A DNA stretch of 64,000 bases from Marinobacter flavimaris (GTDB lineage Bacteria; Pseudomonadota; Gammaproteobacteria; Pseudomonadales; Oleiphilaceae), in contig NZ_PSSW01000014.1 of the NCBI RefSeq assembly GCF_002933295.1, positions 1-64,000 of the forward strand, given 5' to 3'. Shown piece by piece: positions 8,035 through 17,689 of this stretch (its first letter is position 1; each line of letters begins with the position of its first letter). Both the position numbers and the translations under genes were made by a program. The notes below the pieces were generated by a model. That model saw only the letters and a list, made by a program, of their open reading frames with translations. It was not told the origin of the DNA and did not search any database.

Positions 8035-9468
8035 ATGTCCAAACGCACATTGATCGCTTTCAGTCGCGCTTCCCTTATCGCACTCTGGAGCGCCGCATGG
8101 CTGGCAGGGTGTTCGCTCGCCCCCTCCTTCTCAACGCCCGAGGCACCTATTGCCTCGGACTGGGGCAGCGAAAGCTCCGCCGCTAAACCCGGCACCGCTG
8201 TTGAGTCTTCATCGGCTTCACTCGATTGGCGCACCTTTGTGGTTAATGAACAACTCCAAGGGCTGATTGAAACGGCACTGGCGAACAACCGCGATCTGCG
8301 GCAGGCCCTGCTGAGCGTCGAGGCGGCGCGCGCGCAATACGGTATTCAACGGTCTGATCAGCTCCCGACTCTTCAAGTGGAAGGTTCGGGGCAACGGGAA
8401 CGGGTCCCCGGTGACCTGTCCGCCTCCGGCCGTTCGACAACACAAAGCCTTTATCAGGCCGGCGTTGGATTGACCACCTACGAACTGGACCTGTTTGGCA
8501 GAGTTGAGAATCTGTCCGAAGCTGCCTTGCAGGAGTTCCTCGCCACGGAAGAAGGGGCTCGAAGCACCAGGATCAGCCTGATTTCCAACATTGTCCGCAC
8601 CTATGTGATCAGGGATGGGGCACTCGAGCGAAAGCGCCTCGCAAAGCAGGTGCTGAACACACGCGAGGCGTCATTGCAGTTGATCGCCGACCGTTTAGAG
8701 CTGGGCGCCGCCACCGCGCTGGACTATCAGGAAGCCCTGGGTCTGGTTGAACAGACCCGCGTTGATCTTGAACGGGTTGAACGTGAGATCCGGCAAACGA
8801 CGAATGCCCTGACCCTGCTCGTCGGTGTTCCGGACGTGCGCCCACAACTTTCCGAGGAACCGACGTCTGATCGCTGGATCGTCCAGGGACTGGCTCCCGG
8901 CGCGCCCTCAGAGCTGCTTGAACATCGTCCGGATATTCGTGCCGCAGAGCATCGACTGAGGAGCCGGAACGCAAACATTGGTGCAGCCAGGGCCGCCTTT
9001 TTCCCACGGTTTTCTCTGACGGGATCGTTCGGTTCGGCAAGCGCCGAGCTATCCGACCTGTTCGGATCGGGTCAGGAAAGCTGGTCGTTCGCCCCACGAC
9101 TCACTCTGCCGATCTTTGATGGTGGCCGCAATGAAGCCAATCTTGATCTGGCCCACGTCAGAAAAGACCTTGCAGTGGCTGAATACGAAAAGGTCATCCA
9201 GTCGGCGTTTCGGGAAGTCTCAGACGCCATCGCAGCGAAAGAAACTCTGCAACGAGAAACGGCCGCCCGACAATCACTGGTAAAGACCAGCGAAATGCGG
9301 CTTCAGTTGTCCAGGGCTCGCTATGAGAATGGCGCAGATGATTACTCTCGCTACCTGGACGCCCAGAGACAGAGCTTCAGGAATCGAAGCGCCCTGGTTC
9401 AGGTACAAACAGAACAGCAACTGGCTCTGGCCGACCTTTTTCGGGCTCTGGGGGGCGGGTGGCAATGA
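8035..9468 (+). CDS. Outer-membrane efflux lipoprotein (OprM/OpmD family)
   Basis: The 477-residue product has a lipoprotein signal ending in LAGC, with the modified Cys near residue 26. Two outer-membrane efflux protein repeats follow, each with long periplasmic helices and short barrel strands; ELDLFGRVENL and LTLPIFDGGRNEANL are the typical strand-turn motifs. The length fits NodT/OprM channels (about 470-490). The protein forms the trimeric exit duct for the pump encoded just upstream. It is the last gene of the SoxR-controlled operon; no strong terminator is evident after it. Confidence 0.92.
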   Translation: MSKRTLIAFSRASLIALWSAAWLAGCSLAPSFSTPEAPIASDWGSESSAAKPGTAVESSSASLDWRTFVVNEQLQGLIETALANNRDLRQALLSVEAARAQYGIQRSDQLPTLQVEGSGQRERVPGDLSASGRSTTQSLYQAGVGLTTYELDLFGRVENLSEAALQEFLATEEGARSTRISLISNIVRTYVIRDGALERKRLAKQVLNTREASLQLIADRLELGAATALDYQEALGLVEQTRVDLERVEREIRQTTNALTLLVGVPDVRPQLSEEPTSDRWIVQGLAPGAPSELLEHRPDIRAAEHRLRSRNANIGAARAAFFPRFSLTGSFGSASAELSDLFGSGQESWSFAPRLTLPIFDGGRNEANLDLAHVRKDLAVAEYEKVIQSAFREVSDAIAAKETLQRETAARQSLVKTSEMRLQLSRARYENGADDYSRYLDAQRQSFRNRSALVQVQTEQQLALADLFRALGGGWQ

Positions 9469-9544
9469 CATATTCATCGGGAATGGCATGAGGTGAAGCC
9501 TCAGTCACAGATTCTCGATGAACCGCCGCACTGAGATGCTTCAA

Positions 9545-9561
9545 GAATGTTCGCTTTCGTT
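9545..9561 (-). repeat. Dispersed repeat, partial inverted copy near the RND operon end
   Basis: GAATGTTCGCTTTCGTT is a diverged minus-strand copy of the AAAGCGAACATTC core seen at 3116. It lies 77 bp after the efflux operon, so copies stand on both sides of the soxR-RND module in opposite directions. Confidence 0.45.
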
Positions 9562-9689
9562 TAGTAGCAGATCAAATACTGTGTCTGGATTCTGATAAAG
9601 CGGACATTTCAGTATCTGTCAAAAACGCCTGTTCGAGTGGAAGAGGCCGTGGCGGGGACCGTTTGAGGAAGTCGCGATCAAGTAGATCA

Positions 9690-10219
9690 ATCCGTCAGCG
9701 ACCCGTCTCGTTCAATGTCTATAATCCGAATCCCGGGGACATGGTGGCAAAGACTCTGATAATTCGAAGTCGTCTTCACCGCGTTGACAATAGTGGGCAA
9801 TCGTCTGCGAAAGGACACTGTTGAGTTCCGCAACACGAGCAATGTGTTTCTCGCTCACGTAGTGGTAAGCATCATTGGCGGGAGTGGATTTTCGATCCTA
9901 ATGAAGCCGCCCAGTGACGCTTGCACATCCCCTGATGCAAGCAACAGGGCGTCAAACTGAGTGGCATCAAGCGCAACTGATGCACGCTTCGTCGGTCTTT
10001 CGGTGAATGTTGGCGTTATGCCCAGTTTTTCGTAGGCTCTGGCAATCAAGCGCTCGTATTCTCTGACTGACTCACCGCCGGCTCGTAGGTTGCAACGGAC
10101 CATTGCTCAACATCAGGTGTCTTATTCGCCTCCGATGCCAGGCTCAACGAAGAGGCCAGTATCAGGTAACTGAACAAACCGCACCCAAGGGAAGTGATCG
10201 AAAATCTGTTCGGTTTCAT
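9690..10219 (-). pseudogene. Decayed periplasmic solute-binding protein gene
   Basis: From the ATG at 10219 the minus strand reads a signal peptide-like start (MKPNRFSITSLGCGLFSYL, then ASSLSLASEA) and WSVATYEPAVSQ. Coding sense then moves to another frame (REYERLIARAYEKLGITPTF, PTKRASVALDATQFDALLLASGDV). It shifts again near 9900 to a third frame (HYVSEKHIARVAELNSVLSQ). Together these resemble a small amino-acid-type periplasmic binding protein, as in Marinobacter and related genomes. At least two frameshifts break it and no single frame covers it. The 3' end is not clear. The remaining gap on each side holds no other gene I can support. Confidence 0.6.
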
Positions 10220-10531
10220 GGTGAGCGGCCGCTGCTTCTTCGGGTTGGCGAGATGACACTATTAATTCACATCTTAACCTGAATTTCATCAGTGGCATTT
10301 GTGCAGGCGAGCGTTCGCCTGCAATCGGTGATGCCGGATGTTGTTCGGTGTCAGCACTTCTTCCTGCCCAATATCATGCACGCGAATCATCGCCAGGCCC
10401 CAGTAGAAAAGTGAAGTACACGAACCCGTAGAATTGGGCAATCAATGAACAGGATTGCGATAACAGCTTCCCCGCACCAGTGTTTGAATAGGAGTGCACT
10501 ACTGACTTTTCAGTTCTCAAAGGAGATCGTT

Positions 10532-11038
10532 ATGAAATCCAGAACCCCAATCATGCGAACGGTGGCCGTCGCTTTGCTCGGGCTGTCGGCCATACCCGCT
10601 GTTGTTGCTGAGGAAAACCAGGGGCACTCGCTCTACGACAAAGAGTGGAAAACGCCGATTGATGGCCCAGCGCAGTGGTTTACAGGAGAGGTCACCGTCG
10701 ATCCTGTGTTCCCAAGCAATGACGTTGCACGGTATTCCGGCGCGTATGTGACGTTTTCTGCAGGTGCACGGACGATTTGGCACGAGCATCCGGCGGGGCA
10801 ACATATCGTGGTGACTGAAGGAACCGCTCTGGTGGGAACTCGCGATGGCTCCGTCACAACGTTTCATGAGGGCGAGGCTGTCTGGTGCCCACCCGATATG
10901 GATCACTGGCATGCAGCGACACCCGAGTCCCCGATGACCCATTTTGTTGTTACGGCCTTCAAAGGTGACGAGAACGTGGTTTGGAAAGAAAAGGTGACCG
11001 ACGAGACGTATCAGAACGCCCTGGAAAAGTCAGAGTAA
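10532..11038 (+). CDS. Exported cupin-domain protein
   Basis: The ATG at 10532 follows AAAGGAGAT and opens a signal peptide (MKSRTPIMRTVAVALLGLS, cleavage near AVVAEE). The 168-residue product has one cupin barrel with metal-binding motifs WHEHPAGQHIVV and the second-motif His in PDMDHWHAATPE. Cupins of this group are often encoded beside carboxymuconolactone-decarboxylase (CMD) proteins, and one is, convergent, at 11176. A second paralogue at 17911 lacks the signal peptide. The reaction is unknown; roles such as (R)-mandelonitrile-lyase-like or sugar/quinone binding cannot be told apart here. Confidence 0.82.
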   Translation: MKSRTPIMRTVAVALLGLSAIPAVVAEENQGHSLYDKEWKTPIDGPAQWFTGEVTVDPVFPSNDVARYSGAYVTFSAGARTIWHEHPAGQHIVVTEGTALVGTRDGSVTTFHEGEAVWCPPDMDHWHAATPESPMTHFVVTAFKGDENVVWKEKVTDETYQNALEKSE

Positions 11039-11062
11039 TTGACGGTTCCAGATGTTTTTAGG

Positions 11063-11092
11063 GGTCGGGCACAGCGTGCCCGGCCCTGTTTC
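11063..11092 (+). terminator. Probable intrinsic terminator after the exported cupin
   Basis: The arms GGTCGGGCAC and GTGCCCGGCC (one G-T pair) around AGC at 11063-11085 are followed by CTGTTTCTT. The site stands between convergent genes and could serve the cupin gene. Confidence 0.65.
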
Positions 11093-11175
11093 TTAAACGG
11101 TTCGAGCCGAGGATTGCTCCAGGCTCGTCCCTGACGCCGCCGTTCCGCAGCGCCAGATCACGGGTGACTTACCGC

Positions 11176-11973
11176 TTAATCTTCCCTGTCCGCAAATACC
11201 TTTTTGACCACCGGCATGGCCGAGAAGACGTTTGGCCAGCCTGCGTAGAACGCAAGATGAGTCAGAACTTCCGAGGCCTGCTCTTTGCTCAGCCCGTTGG
11301 TCATGGCCTTGTTCAGATGGAAAGGCACCTGTTCGACCTTGCCTGCCGCAATAAGGGCGCTGACCGTCACCAGGCTCCGATCCCGAGGCTGCAATCCCGG
11401 TCTGAGCCAGAGATCGAGGAAGAGTGCGCTTTCGGTATAGTCAACCACGCCCTGGGATACCTCGCCAAAGGTATCCTGCACGAACGTTTGCCGTTTCGCT
11501 TCGGCTTCTTTATCCAACGGGAGGAGCTCCGGAGAAACGGCGGGCAGCTCAGAGGCCTCTACGCCACGGGCTTCGAAAACTTCCGCTGTCACAGCCACCG
11601 CTGACATCGCATTTGCCCACCCTGAATAGAATGCCAGGTGGGTAATGAGCTCTGAAATTTCAGACGGTTTAACACCGTTATCCAGCGCCAGGTTGACGTG
11701 GTAAGGCAGCTCAACCTGCTGATTGCGGGAAATCAGGGCCGCCAGCGTGACAACGCTCCGGTCACGGGCGGACAGCCCGGGACGGTTCCAGACCTCATCA
11801 AGGACCAGGTTTTCCGTATACGACGCCAGTGCAGGCGAGACTGACTGAATCTGCGCCATAGACGGAGCACTACCAGGCAAGCTGAGGCTTGGGCCCGACG
11901 CCGAACCCTGCGCGAGCGCGGGCGCTGAAAAACAAAGGGCGAGGGGGAAAAGGGTTTGTGCCAGTTTCTTCAT
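11176..11973 (-). CDS. Exported protein with two carboxymuconolactone-decarboxylase-like domains
   Basis: A 265-residue protein with a signal peptide (MKKLAQTLFPLALCFSAPALA). Two tandem AhpD/CMD-like domains follow. The first includes LSARDRSVVTLAALISRNQQVELPYH and ITHLAFYSGWANAMSA; the second includes LQPRDRSLVTVSALI, VPFHLNKAM and LTHLAFYAGWPNVFSA. Neither shows the CxxC of AhpD peroxidase-type members, so decarboxylase, lactonase or binding activity are all open. It faces the exported cupin, and both products go to the periplasm, which suggests a joint extracytoplasmic role. Confidence 0.82.
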   Translation of the reverse strand: MKKLAQTLFPLALCFSAPALAQGSASGPSLSLPGSAPSMAQIQSVSPALASYTENLVLDEVWNRPGLSARDRSVVTLAALISRNQQVELPYHVNLALDNGVKPSEISELITHLAFYSGWANAMSAVAVTAEVFEARGVEASELPAVSPELLPLDKEAEAKRQTFVQDTFGEVSQGVVDYTESALFLDLWLRPGLQPRDRSLVTVSALIAAGKVEQVPFHLNKAMTNGLSKEQASEVLTHLAFYAGWPNVFSAMPVVKKVFADRED

Positions 11974-12047
11974 GATGATTGCTCCGGATTGGTGGAAACG
12001 GGGTGATTAAGGTGATTGGGTTGCTGAAAAACGAGACTCGGGGCTTG

Positions 12048-12533
12048 CTACCGGGCTACGGAAATGGTGGCTGTGAAGCTGTCGGATTGACTCAAATGCT
12101 CCAGACCACTGGTCACGGTCCCGAGATTGACCAGGGATCTTGAGTAGCCAAAATCCCTGTAAAAGATGGCCAGATTCCCCCAGGGTGCGTAGTAGGTGAA
12201 GCTACCCACCTGAGGGTCAAAGCCGGCTGGCGCCCCCTCTGTCGAGAGACGGCTGGGCAAGTCACTGACCTTTTCAATGCCATGATAATCCCCGAAGCTC
12301 AGTGTCAGTGGCAGCTGGGCCAGAAAATCACGGGTGGCCGCGGAATCCTCAAGGCTCACATGCACGATGGAGCCGTCGATATCCAGGATGATCTCTGTTT
12401 CAGTGTTCACGGCATCTTCCTTTGTCGAACTGGATTCGGCCTGTGCCATGACAGACCCGACGCTCCCCTGGACAGCCAGCACAAAGCAAAGCCGCCGCAG
12501 GGTTCCGGCCATCGAAAGAGACTTCATGGTCAC
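12048..12533 (-). CDS. Exported cyclophilin-like fold protein
   Basis: The product (about 160 residues) has a signal peptide ending near VMAQAES and one cyclophilin-like barrel of the COG2164 type: LDIDGSIVHVSLEDSAATRDFLAQLP, LSFGDYHGIEK, and the G-x-F-x-Y-Y-x-P-W-G-N-L-A-I-F-Y segment. These small proteins are not known prolyl isomerases and their function is not settled. The start is GTG at 12533, which overlaps the stop of the molybdenum hydroxylase gene, or ATG at 12527. Similar proteins often occur beside CMD and cupin genes, so it belongs with the surrounding cluster. Confidence 0.78.
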   Translation of the reverse strand: MTMKSLSMAGTLRRLCFVLAVQGSVGSVMAQAESSSTKEDAVNTETEIILDIDGSIVHVSLEDSAATRDFLAQLPLTLSFGDYHGIEKVSDLPSRLSTEGAPAGFDPQVGSFTYYAPWGNLAIFYRDFGYSRSLVNLGTVTSGLEHLSQSDSFTATISVAR

Positions 12534-14863
12534 GACGTCAGTTGGTCAGCCACTGGCAGACGGCGGATACGTTTTCCGGTCGCGGCGTGGATGGCATTAC
12601 ACAGGGCCGGCGCAACCGGTGGCAGGCCCGGTTCGCCCACACCACCCATGGCATCGCCCGGGTTATCAATCAGGTGGACACGCACCACCTTCGGAGCATC
12701 CGGCATTCTCGGCAACAGGTAATCGTGGAAGTTGCTCTGGGTGGCGACGCCGTTCTCGAAGGTCACTTCGCTCTTCAGTGCGATACCGATTCCCATGACA
12801 CAAGCGCCCTCCATCTGGGAGCGAATGCGCTCGGGATTGGCCTGAGGGCCACAGTCGAAGGCAATGTCCGCGCGGTGGATGGTGAGTTCGCCAGAGTCAT
12901 CCACCTCAACCTCGAAAACAATCGCCGTGTACGAAGCAAAGCTTTGGTGGAACGCCAGGCCAAGACCTCGACCGTCTGGCAGCTCTCGCCCCCACCCGGC
13001 TTCCTCCGTGGCGCGCTCAATAACACGCCGCATTCTGGCGGTATCGATCGGGTACAAATCGGGGTCTTCACCGTAGTTCCAGCCATCGCCAACGGTCAGG
13101 TTGTGCACCTTCCTGCCCGGGCCCAACAGTTCCAGCACGTAGTCCCGATGGTCACGGCCCGCAGCGACTGCCATTTCATGGGCAAAACTCTGAATGGCCC
13201 AGGCGTGAGGCAGGTTGTAGACCGACCGGAACCAGCCAATCCGAACGTGGGCCGAGGCTGGCGGATTCTCAAGCCGAATCGACGGGATGCTGAACGGCAT
13301 CGTGTTGAAGCCCATGCCCAGCTCAAACTCGCCTTTGTGCTCGGGATCCGGTGCAAACAGCGACGCAATGCTTGGAGAAAGCGTCCTGTGCAGCCAACCC
13401 GTTGCCTTGCCCTGGTCATCAAGCCCGGCTTTGAGGTGATCCACGGATACCGCATGAAAGTAGGCGTGCTGCACATCGTCTTCCCGTGACCACTGCAGCT
13501 TGACCGGTCTTCCCTCAAACTCTTTTGCCAGTCGTGCCGCCTCACTGACGAAGTCCGGCTTTGATTTGCGCCCGAAACCGCCGCCCAGCAAAGTCTGGTG
13601 AACAGTCACGTTCTCTGCATCAATTCCGAGAATGCCGGCAATGCCGCCGCGGGTCGCGCCCGGGTTCTGAACCGGCGCCCAGGCCTCCGCCTTGCCGTTC
13701 TGCACCCGCACAACCGCAACCGGCGGTTCCATCGGAGCCTGTGCCATGTGCGGCATGTAGTAGGTCGCTTCCACGACGTTTGCCGCGTTGCTCAGGGCAG
13801 CCTCAACATCTCCCGACTGGCGGATCACCTTTCCGGGGGATTGTGCGGTTTCCTCCAGGGCGGCCCGGTAGGACTCGGAGGTATAGCTTGCGTTATCCCC
13901 CGCCGGTGAAAGATCCCACTGAACCTTCAGCGCCTTTCGTCCTTCCATGGCGGCCCAGGTGTTGGTGGCCACAACGGCCACACCCCCGAGCGGGTTGAAA
14001 GCAGCCGGTTGGTCTGCCGTGTCGATGCGTATCACCTTCTCGACGCCGGGGACCTCAAGCGCAGCGCTGTCGTCCACGCTGGTTATTCCGGCTCCGTATA
14101 CGGGTGGCCTTGCGACGACGGCATAAAGCATACCGTCAAGCTCGACGTCGGCACCGAATACGGCTCTGCCGGTAACGATATCCTCACCGTCGAGGGCTCT
14201 CGGGTAGGCTGAGGTGAGCTCGCCATTCACCCAACCCGATTCTTTTCCAATGAATCGAAGTTCGCTGTCCTGCTTCAGGGTCAGCGCGTTTCGACCGGGA
14301 ACTTCCAGCTCCCTCGCCGCACCCGCCAGCTCACCAAAACTCAGCTCACGACCGCTCGGCACATGAACAACCTTGTGAACTCCGGTCCGGATTTCAGACG
14401 CAGGCACGCCCCACTGGTTTGCCGCTGCCTGCTCCAGCATCTGCCTCGCGGCCGCGCCGGCCCGACGAATGGGCTGATACCAATGACGCATGCTCCGGGA
14501 GCCGTCGGTATTCTGGTTGCCGTACTTTTCCTGATCTGCCGGCGCCTGTTCAACCTGAACCTGGTCCCAGTCGGCACCGAGTTCATCGGCCGCAACCATG
14601 GCCAGACTGGTTCGGATGCCCTGCCCCATTTCTGCCCGGTTATTGATAAACGTTACGATGCCGTCGGAGTCGATGCGGATAAACACGTTCGGGTTGTCGA
14701 CCCAGCCTCCCGGCATGGCGCCAGCGCCGAACTGTGCCTGTTCATTTGCAAAGCCCGCGTCCCAACGGGCCGCCAGTACCAGCGCCGAGGCGCCAGCCAT
14801 GCCTTTGAGCAGACCGCGACGGCTGACGTTGGCAAGCATCAGGGTGTCGTTTGAATGACTCAT
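12530..14863 (-). CDS. Molybdenum hydroxylase large subunit (isoquinoline 1-oxidoreductase / aldehyde dehydrogenase type)
   Basis: A 777-residue xanthine-dehydrogenase-family subunit that binds the molybdenum cofactor and oxidises aldehydes or N-heterocycles. It has a twin-arginine signal (NVSRRGLLKGMAGASALVL), so the enzyme should be exported folded. Then come the N-terminal hammerhead domain and the two molybdopterin-binding domains, with GGGFGRKSKPDFVSEA and the C-terminal MGGVGEPGLPP, which holds the family's catalytic Glu. IorB-type proteins are about 780 residues. It overlaps the 2Fe-2S subunit gene by four bases (ATGA). A membrane c-type cytochrome electron acceptor, common in this group, is not seen in the cluster. 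Confidence 0.9.
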   Translation of the reverse strand: MSHSNDTLMLANVSRRGLLKGMAGASALVLAARWDAGFANEQAQFGAGAMPGGWVDNPNVFIRIDSDGIVTFINNRAEMGQGIRTSLAMVAADELGADWDQVQVEQAPADQEKYGNQNTDGSRSMRHWYQPIRRAGAAARQMLEQAAANQWGVPASEIRTGVHKVVHVPSGRELSFGELAGAARELEVPGRNALTLKQDSELRFIGKESGWVNGELTSAYPRALDGEDIVTGRAVFGADVELDGMLYAVVARPPVYGAGITSVDDSAALEVPGVEKVIRIDTADQPAAFNPLGGVAVVATNTWAAMEGRKALKVQWDLSPAGDNASYTSESYRAALEETAQSPGKVIRQSGDVEAALSNAANVVEATYYMPHMAQAPMEPPVAVVRVQNGKAEAWAPVQNPGATRGGIAGILGIDAENVTVHQTLLGGGFGRKSKPDFVSEAARLAKEFEGRPVKLQWSREDDVQHAYFHAVSVDHLKAGLDDQGKATGWLHRTLSPSIASLFAPDPEHKGEFELGMGFNTMPFSIPSIRLENPPASAHVRIGWFRSVYNLPHAWAIQSFAHEMAVAAGRDHRDYVLELLGPGRKVHNLTVGDGWNYGEDPDLYPIDTARMRRVIERATEEAGWGRELPDGRGLGLAFHQSFASYTAIVFEVEVDDSGELTIHRADIAFDCGPQANPERIRSQMEGACVMGIGIALKSEVTFENGVATQSNFHDYLLPRMPDAPKVVRVHLIDNPGDAMGGVGEPGLPPVAPALCNAIHAATGKRIRRLPVADQLTS

Positions 14864-15321
14864 GAGGACGCCTCCTCACTGACAACCCGTTCGACCGCCG
14901 CAAGGATACGGTTGTAGGTGCCACACCGGCACAGGTTCCCCGCCATGGCATCGATGATCTCCTGAGAGCTGGGGCTGGGATTGTTTTTCAGCAGCCCCGT
15001 CGCATTCATGATCTGACCGCCCTGGCAGTAGCCGCATTGGGCCACACCAAGATCCAGCCACGCTTGCTGAACCCGCTTGCCGAGCGCATCATCGGCCATG
15101 GCCTCAATGGTTTTTACCTCGCCAGACACGGCAGAAACCGGTGTCACACAGGAGCGGGTGGCAACTCCATCGATATGAACCGTGCAGGCACCGCACTGCG
15201 CCATGCCACAGCCAAACTTGGTGCCTTTCATCCCGACCACGTCGCGTATGACCCAGAGCAGGGGCATGGTATCCGGCACGTCCAGCTCATACTGGCGTCC
15301 GTTAATGGTTAAACTGGCCAT
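14860..15321 (-). CDS. 2Fe-2S small subunit of the molybdenum hydroxylase
   Basis: A 153-residue protein with two 2Fe-2S domains: the plant-ferredoxin-like first cluster (GCGMAQCGACTVHIDG) and the helical second cluster (GYCQGGQIM ... CRCGTYNRI). It passes electrons from the molybdenum site of the subunit encoded just downstream. It has no signal of its own and would be exported with the Tat-tagged large subunit. The length and motif order match IorA/CoxS-type subunits. It is first in a short operon with the large subunit and the cyclophilin-like gene; an AraC-family gene lies 103 bp upstream on the same strand. Confidence 0.93.
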   Translation of the reverse strand: MASLTINGRQYELDVPDTMPLLWVIRDVVGMKGTKFGCGMAQCGACTVHIDGVATRSCVTPVSAVSGEVKTIEAMADDALGKRVQQAWLDLGVAQCGYCQGGQIMNATGLLKNNPSPSSQEIIDAMAGNLCRCGTYNRILAAVERVVSEEASS

Positions 15322-15424
15322 GGGTTATCTCCCTCATCGATTCTTTTCTGACTGTCGGTGCCGGCAGCGTTCTCTCACAGGATGGCTTTGACCACCGCGC
15401 GGTTTACCGTTTTGCGATAACCGG

Positions 15425-16366
15425 TCAGGCCGGCTGCTGCACCAGCTTGCGGATATCCTGCATCGGCGGAGCCCCGAACATCCGGCTGTATTCCCGACTG
15501 AACTGCGATGGGCTCTCATAGCCCACCTGGAAAGCGGCGCGAGAGGCATCCACGTGTTCGGTCAGCATCAATCGGCGAGCTTCGCTGAGCCGCATTCTTT
15601 TCTGGTACTGAAGAGGCGTCATCGCCGTCATTGCGCGGAAATGATGATGAAAGGCCGAGACGCTGAGTCCGGCCCGGCTGGCCATCTCGTCTACCTTCAT
15701 GGATTCCTTGTAGTGTTCTTTCAGCCACTCAATGGTTTTGGAAACCCGATAACCGTTCTGGCCCGAGGCCGCCATATTGCGCAGTCGAGGGCCCTGCTCT
15801 CCTTTCAGCAACCGGTAGAGAATCTCACGCTGAATGAGGGGGCCAAGCGCCGCGCTGTCTTCAGGCTCACCAACGAGATCGAGCAATCGATTGAAGGCAT
15901 CCATTAACGGCGGATCGATATCGTTGACCGCGATGCCGAGCGACTTGTCGAAGGGCTGCCGTGCGATGTGAGCCGGGTTCTCCAGTATCAGCTGGGATAG
16001 CGCCCGAAAATCGATTTCCATGGTGAGACCGAGGTAGGGCTGGTCCTCCGATGCCTCGAGGATTCTGGACACCACCGGCAAATCAATGGAGGTAATCAGG
16101 AACTGGCTGGTGTCGTAGAAAAACGTATCTTCGCCCACCACGACCTGTTTTCGACCCTGGCCAATCAGGCAAATACTGGGCGCCAGCATATAGCTGGTCG
16201 GGTCCGTGGGATGATGCCAGCGATGGAGGCTCAGGCCCTTGATGTCTGTATCCAGACGGTTGGTACCCTCGGTGGCTTTCTCAATCCTGGCGGCAAGACC
16301 GAGGGGGCCGCGGTCGTCGCCCGTATACGGTTGCTGCTTATCTGCACGCGCCTGTTTGTCAGACAT
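15425..16366 (-). CDS. AraC-family transcriptional regulator
   Basis: I choose the ATG at 16366 (MSDKQARADK) because GGAGGC lies about 9 bases upstream. The 313-residue protein has the AraC_N effector domain (SICLIGQGRKQVVVG) and a C-terminal double HTH (about 205-300; VDEMASRAGLSVSAFHHHFRAMT and SRAAFQVGYESPSQFSREYSRMFG). It is upstream of, and in line with, the molybdenum hydroxylase genes and probably controls them. The effector is unknown. Confidence 0.88.
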   Translation of the reverse strand: MSDKQARADKQQPYTGDDRGPLGLAARIEKATEGTNRLDTDIKGLSLHRWHHPTDPTSYMLAPSICLIGQGRKQVVVGEDTFFYDTSQFLITSIDLPVVSRILEASEDQPYLGLTMEIDFRALSQLILENPAHIARQPFDKSLGIAVNDIDPPLMDAFNRLLDLVGEPEDSAALGPLIQREILYRLLKGEQGPRLRNMAASGQNGYRVSKTIEWLKEHYKESMKVDEMASRAGLSVSAFHHHFRAMTAMTPLQYQKRMRLSEARRLMLTEHVDASRAAFQVGYESPSQFSREYSRMFGAPPMQDIRKLVQQPA

Positions 16367-16573
16367 TGTTCGGTTGCCTCCACGAATCACTGTTCCAATG
16401 CGGTTGTTCAGAAAGTCAGGGATACAGCGTTCTGACTTGATTCAAGCTCAAAACCGACGCCAATTCACGCCCCACACCGGGCATAAAGAGAATCGGGCAA
16501 GAATTCAACAGTATCGAGCCACTCACGCCCCAAACGCCGTCTTAAGAGCGACTCTGGCCCTGACCGTACCTGG

Positions 16574-17689
16574 TCATCTCCACCAGGCGCCAAACCTGGC
16601 CGGTTGCAGCTGATCCAACTCAAGCGGTTCACCCACCATCGGCGTCAACAAATCGAACGGTTTTCCCTCACTCGCTGCCACCATGCGCTCAAAGGGCTCG
16701 TCCCATGGGTGCCGGGCCAGTGTGAATCTGCCAACGTGCGCCGGGATGAGTGCCTTAGCACGAAGATCCTCAGCCGCTGCCACTGCTTCCTCCGGGTTCA
16801 TATGGATATACGGCCAGCGCGGGTCGTATTGCCCGCTGTCCAGCGACACCAGATCAAAAGGGCCGAAGCGTTCGCCAATTGCCTTGAAATGGGGGCCATA
16901 ACCGGAGTCCCCACTGAAGAGCACGCGACGATCGGGCGTTTCGATCACGAAACCCGCCCAGAGGGTCTTGCCGCGGGTCAGCAGGCGGCCGGAGTAATGA
17001 CGGGCGGGGATGAGATGTATGCGCACCTCATTACCGATTTCAAAGCTGTCATACCAGTCACCCTCCCAGACCCTTGCCTCCTCATAACCCCAACCCCGGA
17101 AATAGCTTCCGACACCCAGCGGAGAGACGACCTGATCCACTTTGGGCTGAAGCTGTATCACGCTGGAATAGTCCAGGTGATCCCAGTGATCATGAGTAAT
17201 AAGAAGCGCGTCAATGCCCGGGAAATCGCTGGCCCTGTAGCCATTCGTCCCCGCGTAGGCCGCGTTGAGAAACGGTAAAGGCGCCGCGTAGTCACTGAAC
17301 ACCGGATCAATCAGGATGCGTTGGCCATTCAATTGAAGAAAGAACGATGAGTGACCAAACCAGACAACCAGGTCTTCCCGTGCATCGAGTGCCTTCAGGT
17401 CGACTTTTCTGGATGGAATTGGTCCGTTCGGTGCCAGCCGCTGAGTATCGGAGCGCAGATTTTCAAGCAAGACTTCCACGAACGATTTGTCGCCAGCGAA
17501 CATGGGTGTTTCAACAAGATTATGGAACTGCCCGTCCTGATAATTGGAGGAACGCTCAATGGCGGACAACCGATCACCTTCGGGCAGCTCGCCAAACTTC
17601 GGATGCTGAAGATACGCGACCCCGGCAACGATGAGGACGGCGAGGATGCCGCTCAATCCGTAAAACACGTTTCTTGCCTTTCTTTTCAT
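16574..17689 (-). CDS. Membrane-anchored MBL-fold metallo-hydrolase (UlaG/NAPE-PLD-like)
   Basis: From the ATG at 17689 (MKRKARNVFYGLSG) the product has about 371 residues. A single N-terminal membrane segment (about 6-27) is followed by a metallo-beta-lactamase domain with the zinc motif ITHDHWDHLD, plus the downstream SGDSGYGPHF and PAHVGRFTLARH motifs. This pattern fits the UlaG/NAPE-phospholipase D branch. The membrane segment lacks a clear cleavage site, so the enzyme probably stays anchored facing the periplasm. The substrate is unknown. The longer frame to 17782 adds 31 residues without an obvious ribosome binding site. Confidence 0.82.
   Translation of the reverse strand: MKRKARNVFYGLSGILAVLIVAGVAYLQHPKFGELPEGDRLSAIERSSNYQDGQFHNLVETPMFAGDKSFVEVLLENLRSDTQRLAPNGPIPSRKVDLKALDAREDLVVWFGHSSFFLQLNGQRILIDPVFSDYAAPLPFLNAAYAGTNGYRASDFPGIDALLITHDHWDHLDYSSVIQLQPKVDQVVSPLGVGSYFRGWGYEEARVWEGDWYDSFEIGNEVRIHLIPARHYSGRLLTRGKTLWAGFVIETPDRRVLFSGDSGYGPHFKAIGERFGPFDLVSLDSGQYDPRWPYIHMNPEEAVAAAEDLRAKALIPAHVGRFTLARHPWDEPFERMVAASEGKPFDLLTPMVGEPLELDQLQPARFGAWWR

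Noticed and set aside
12542..13489. 315-codon plus-strand frame inside the molybdenum hydroxylase gene
   Set aside because: The opposite strand has full molybdopterin-binding motifs; this frame has no family features or ribosome binding site.
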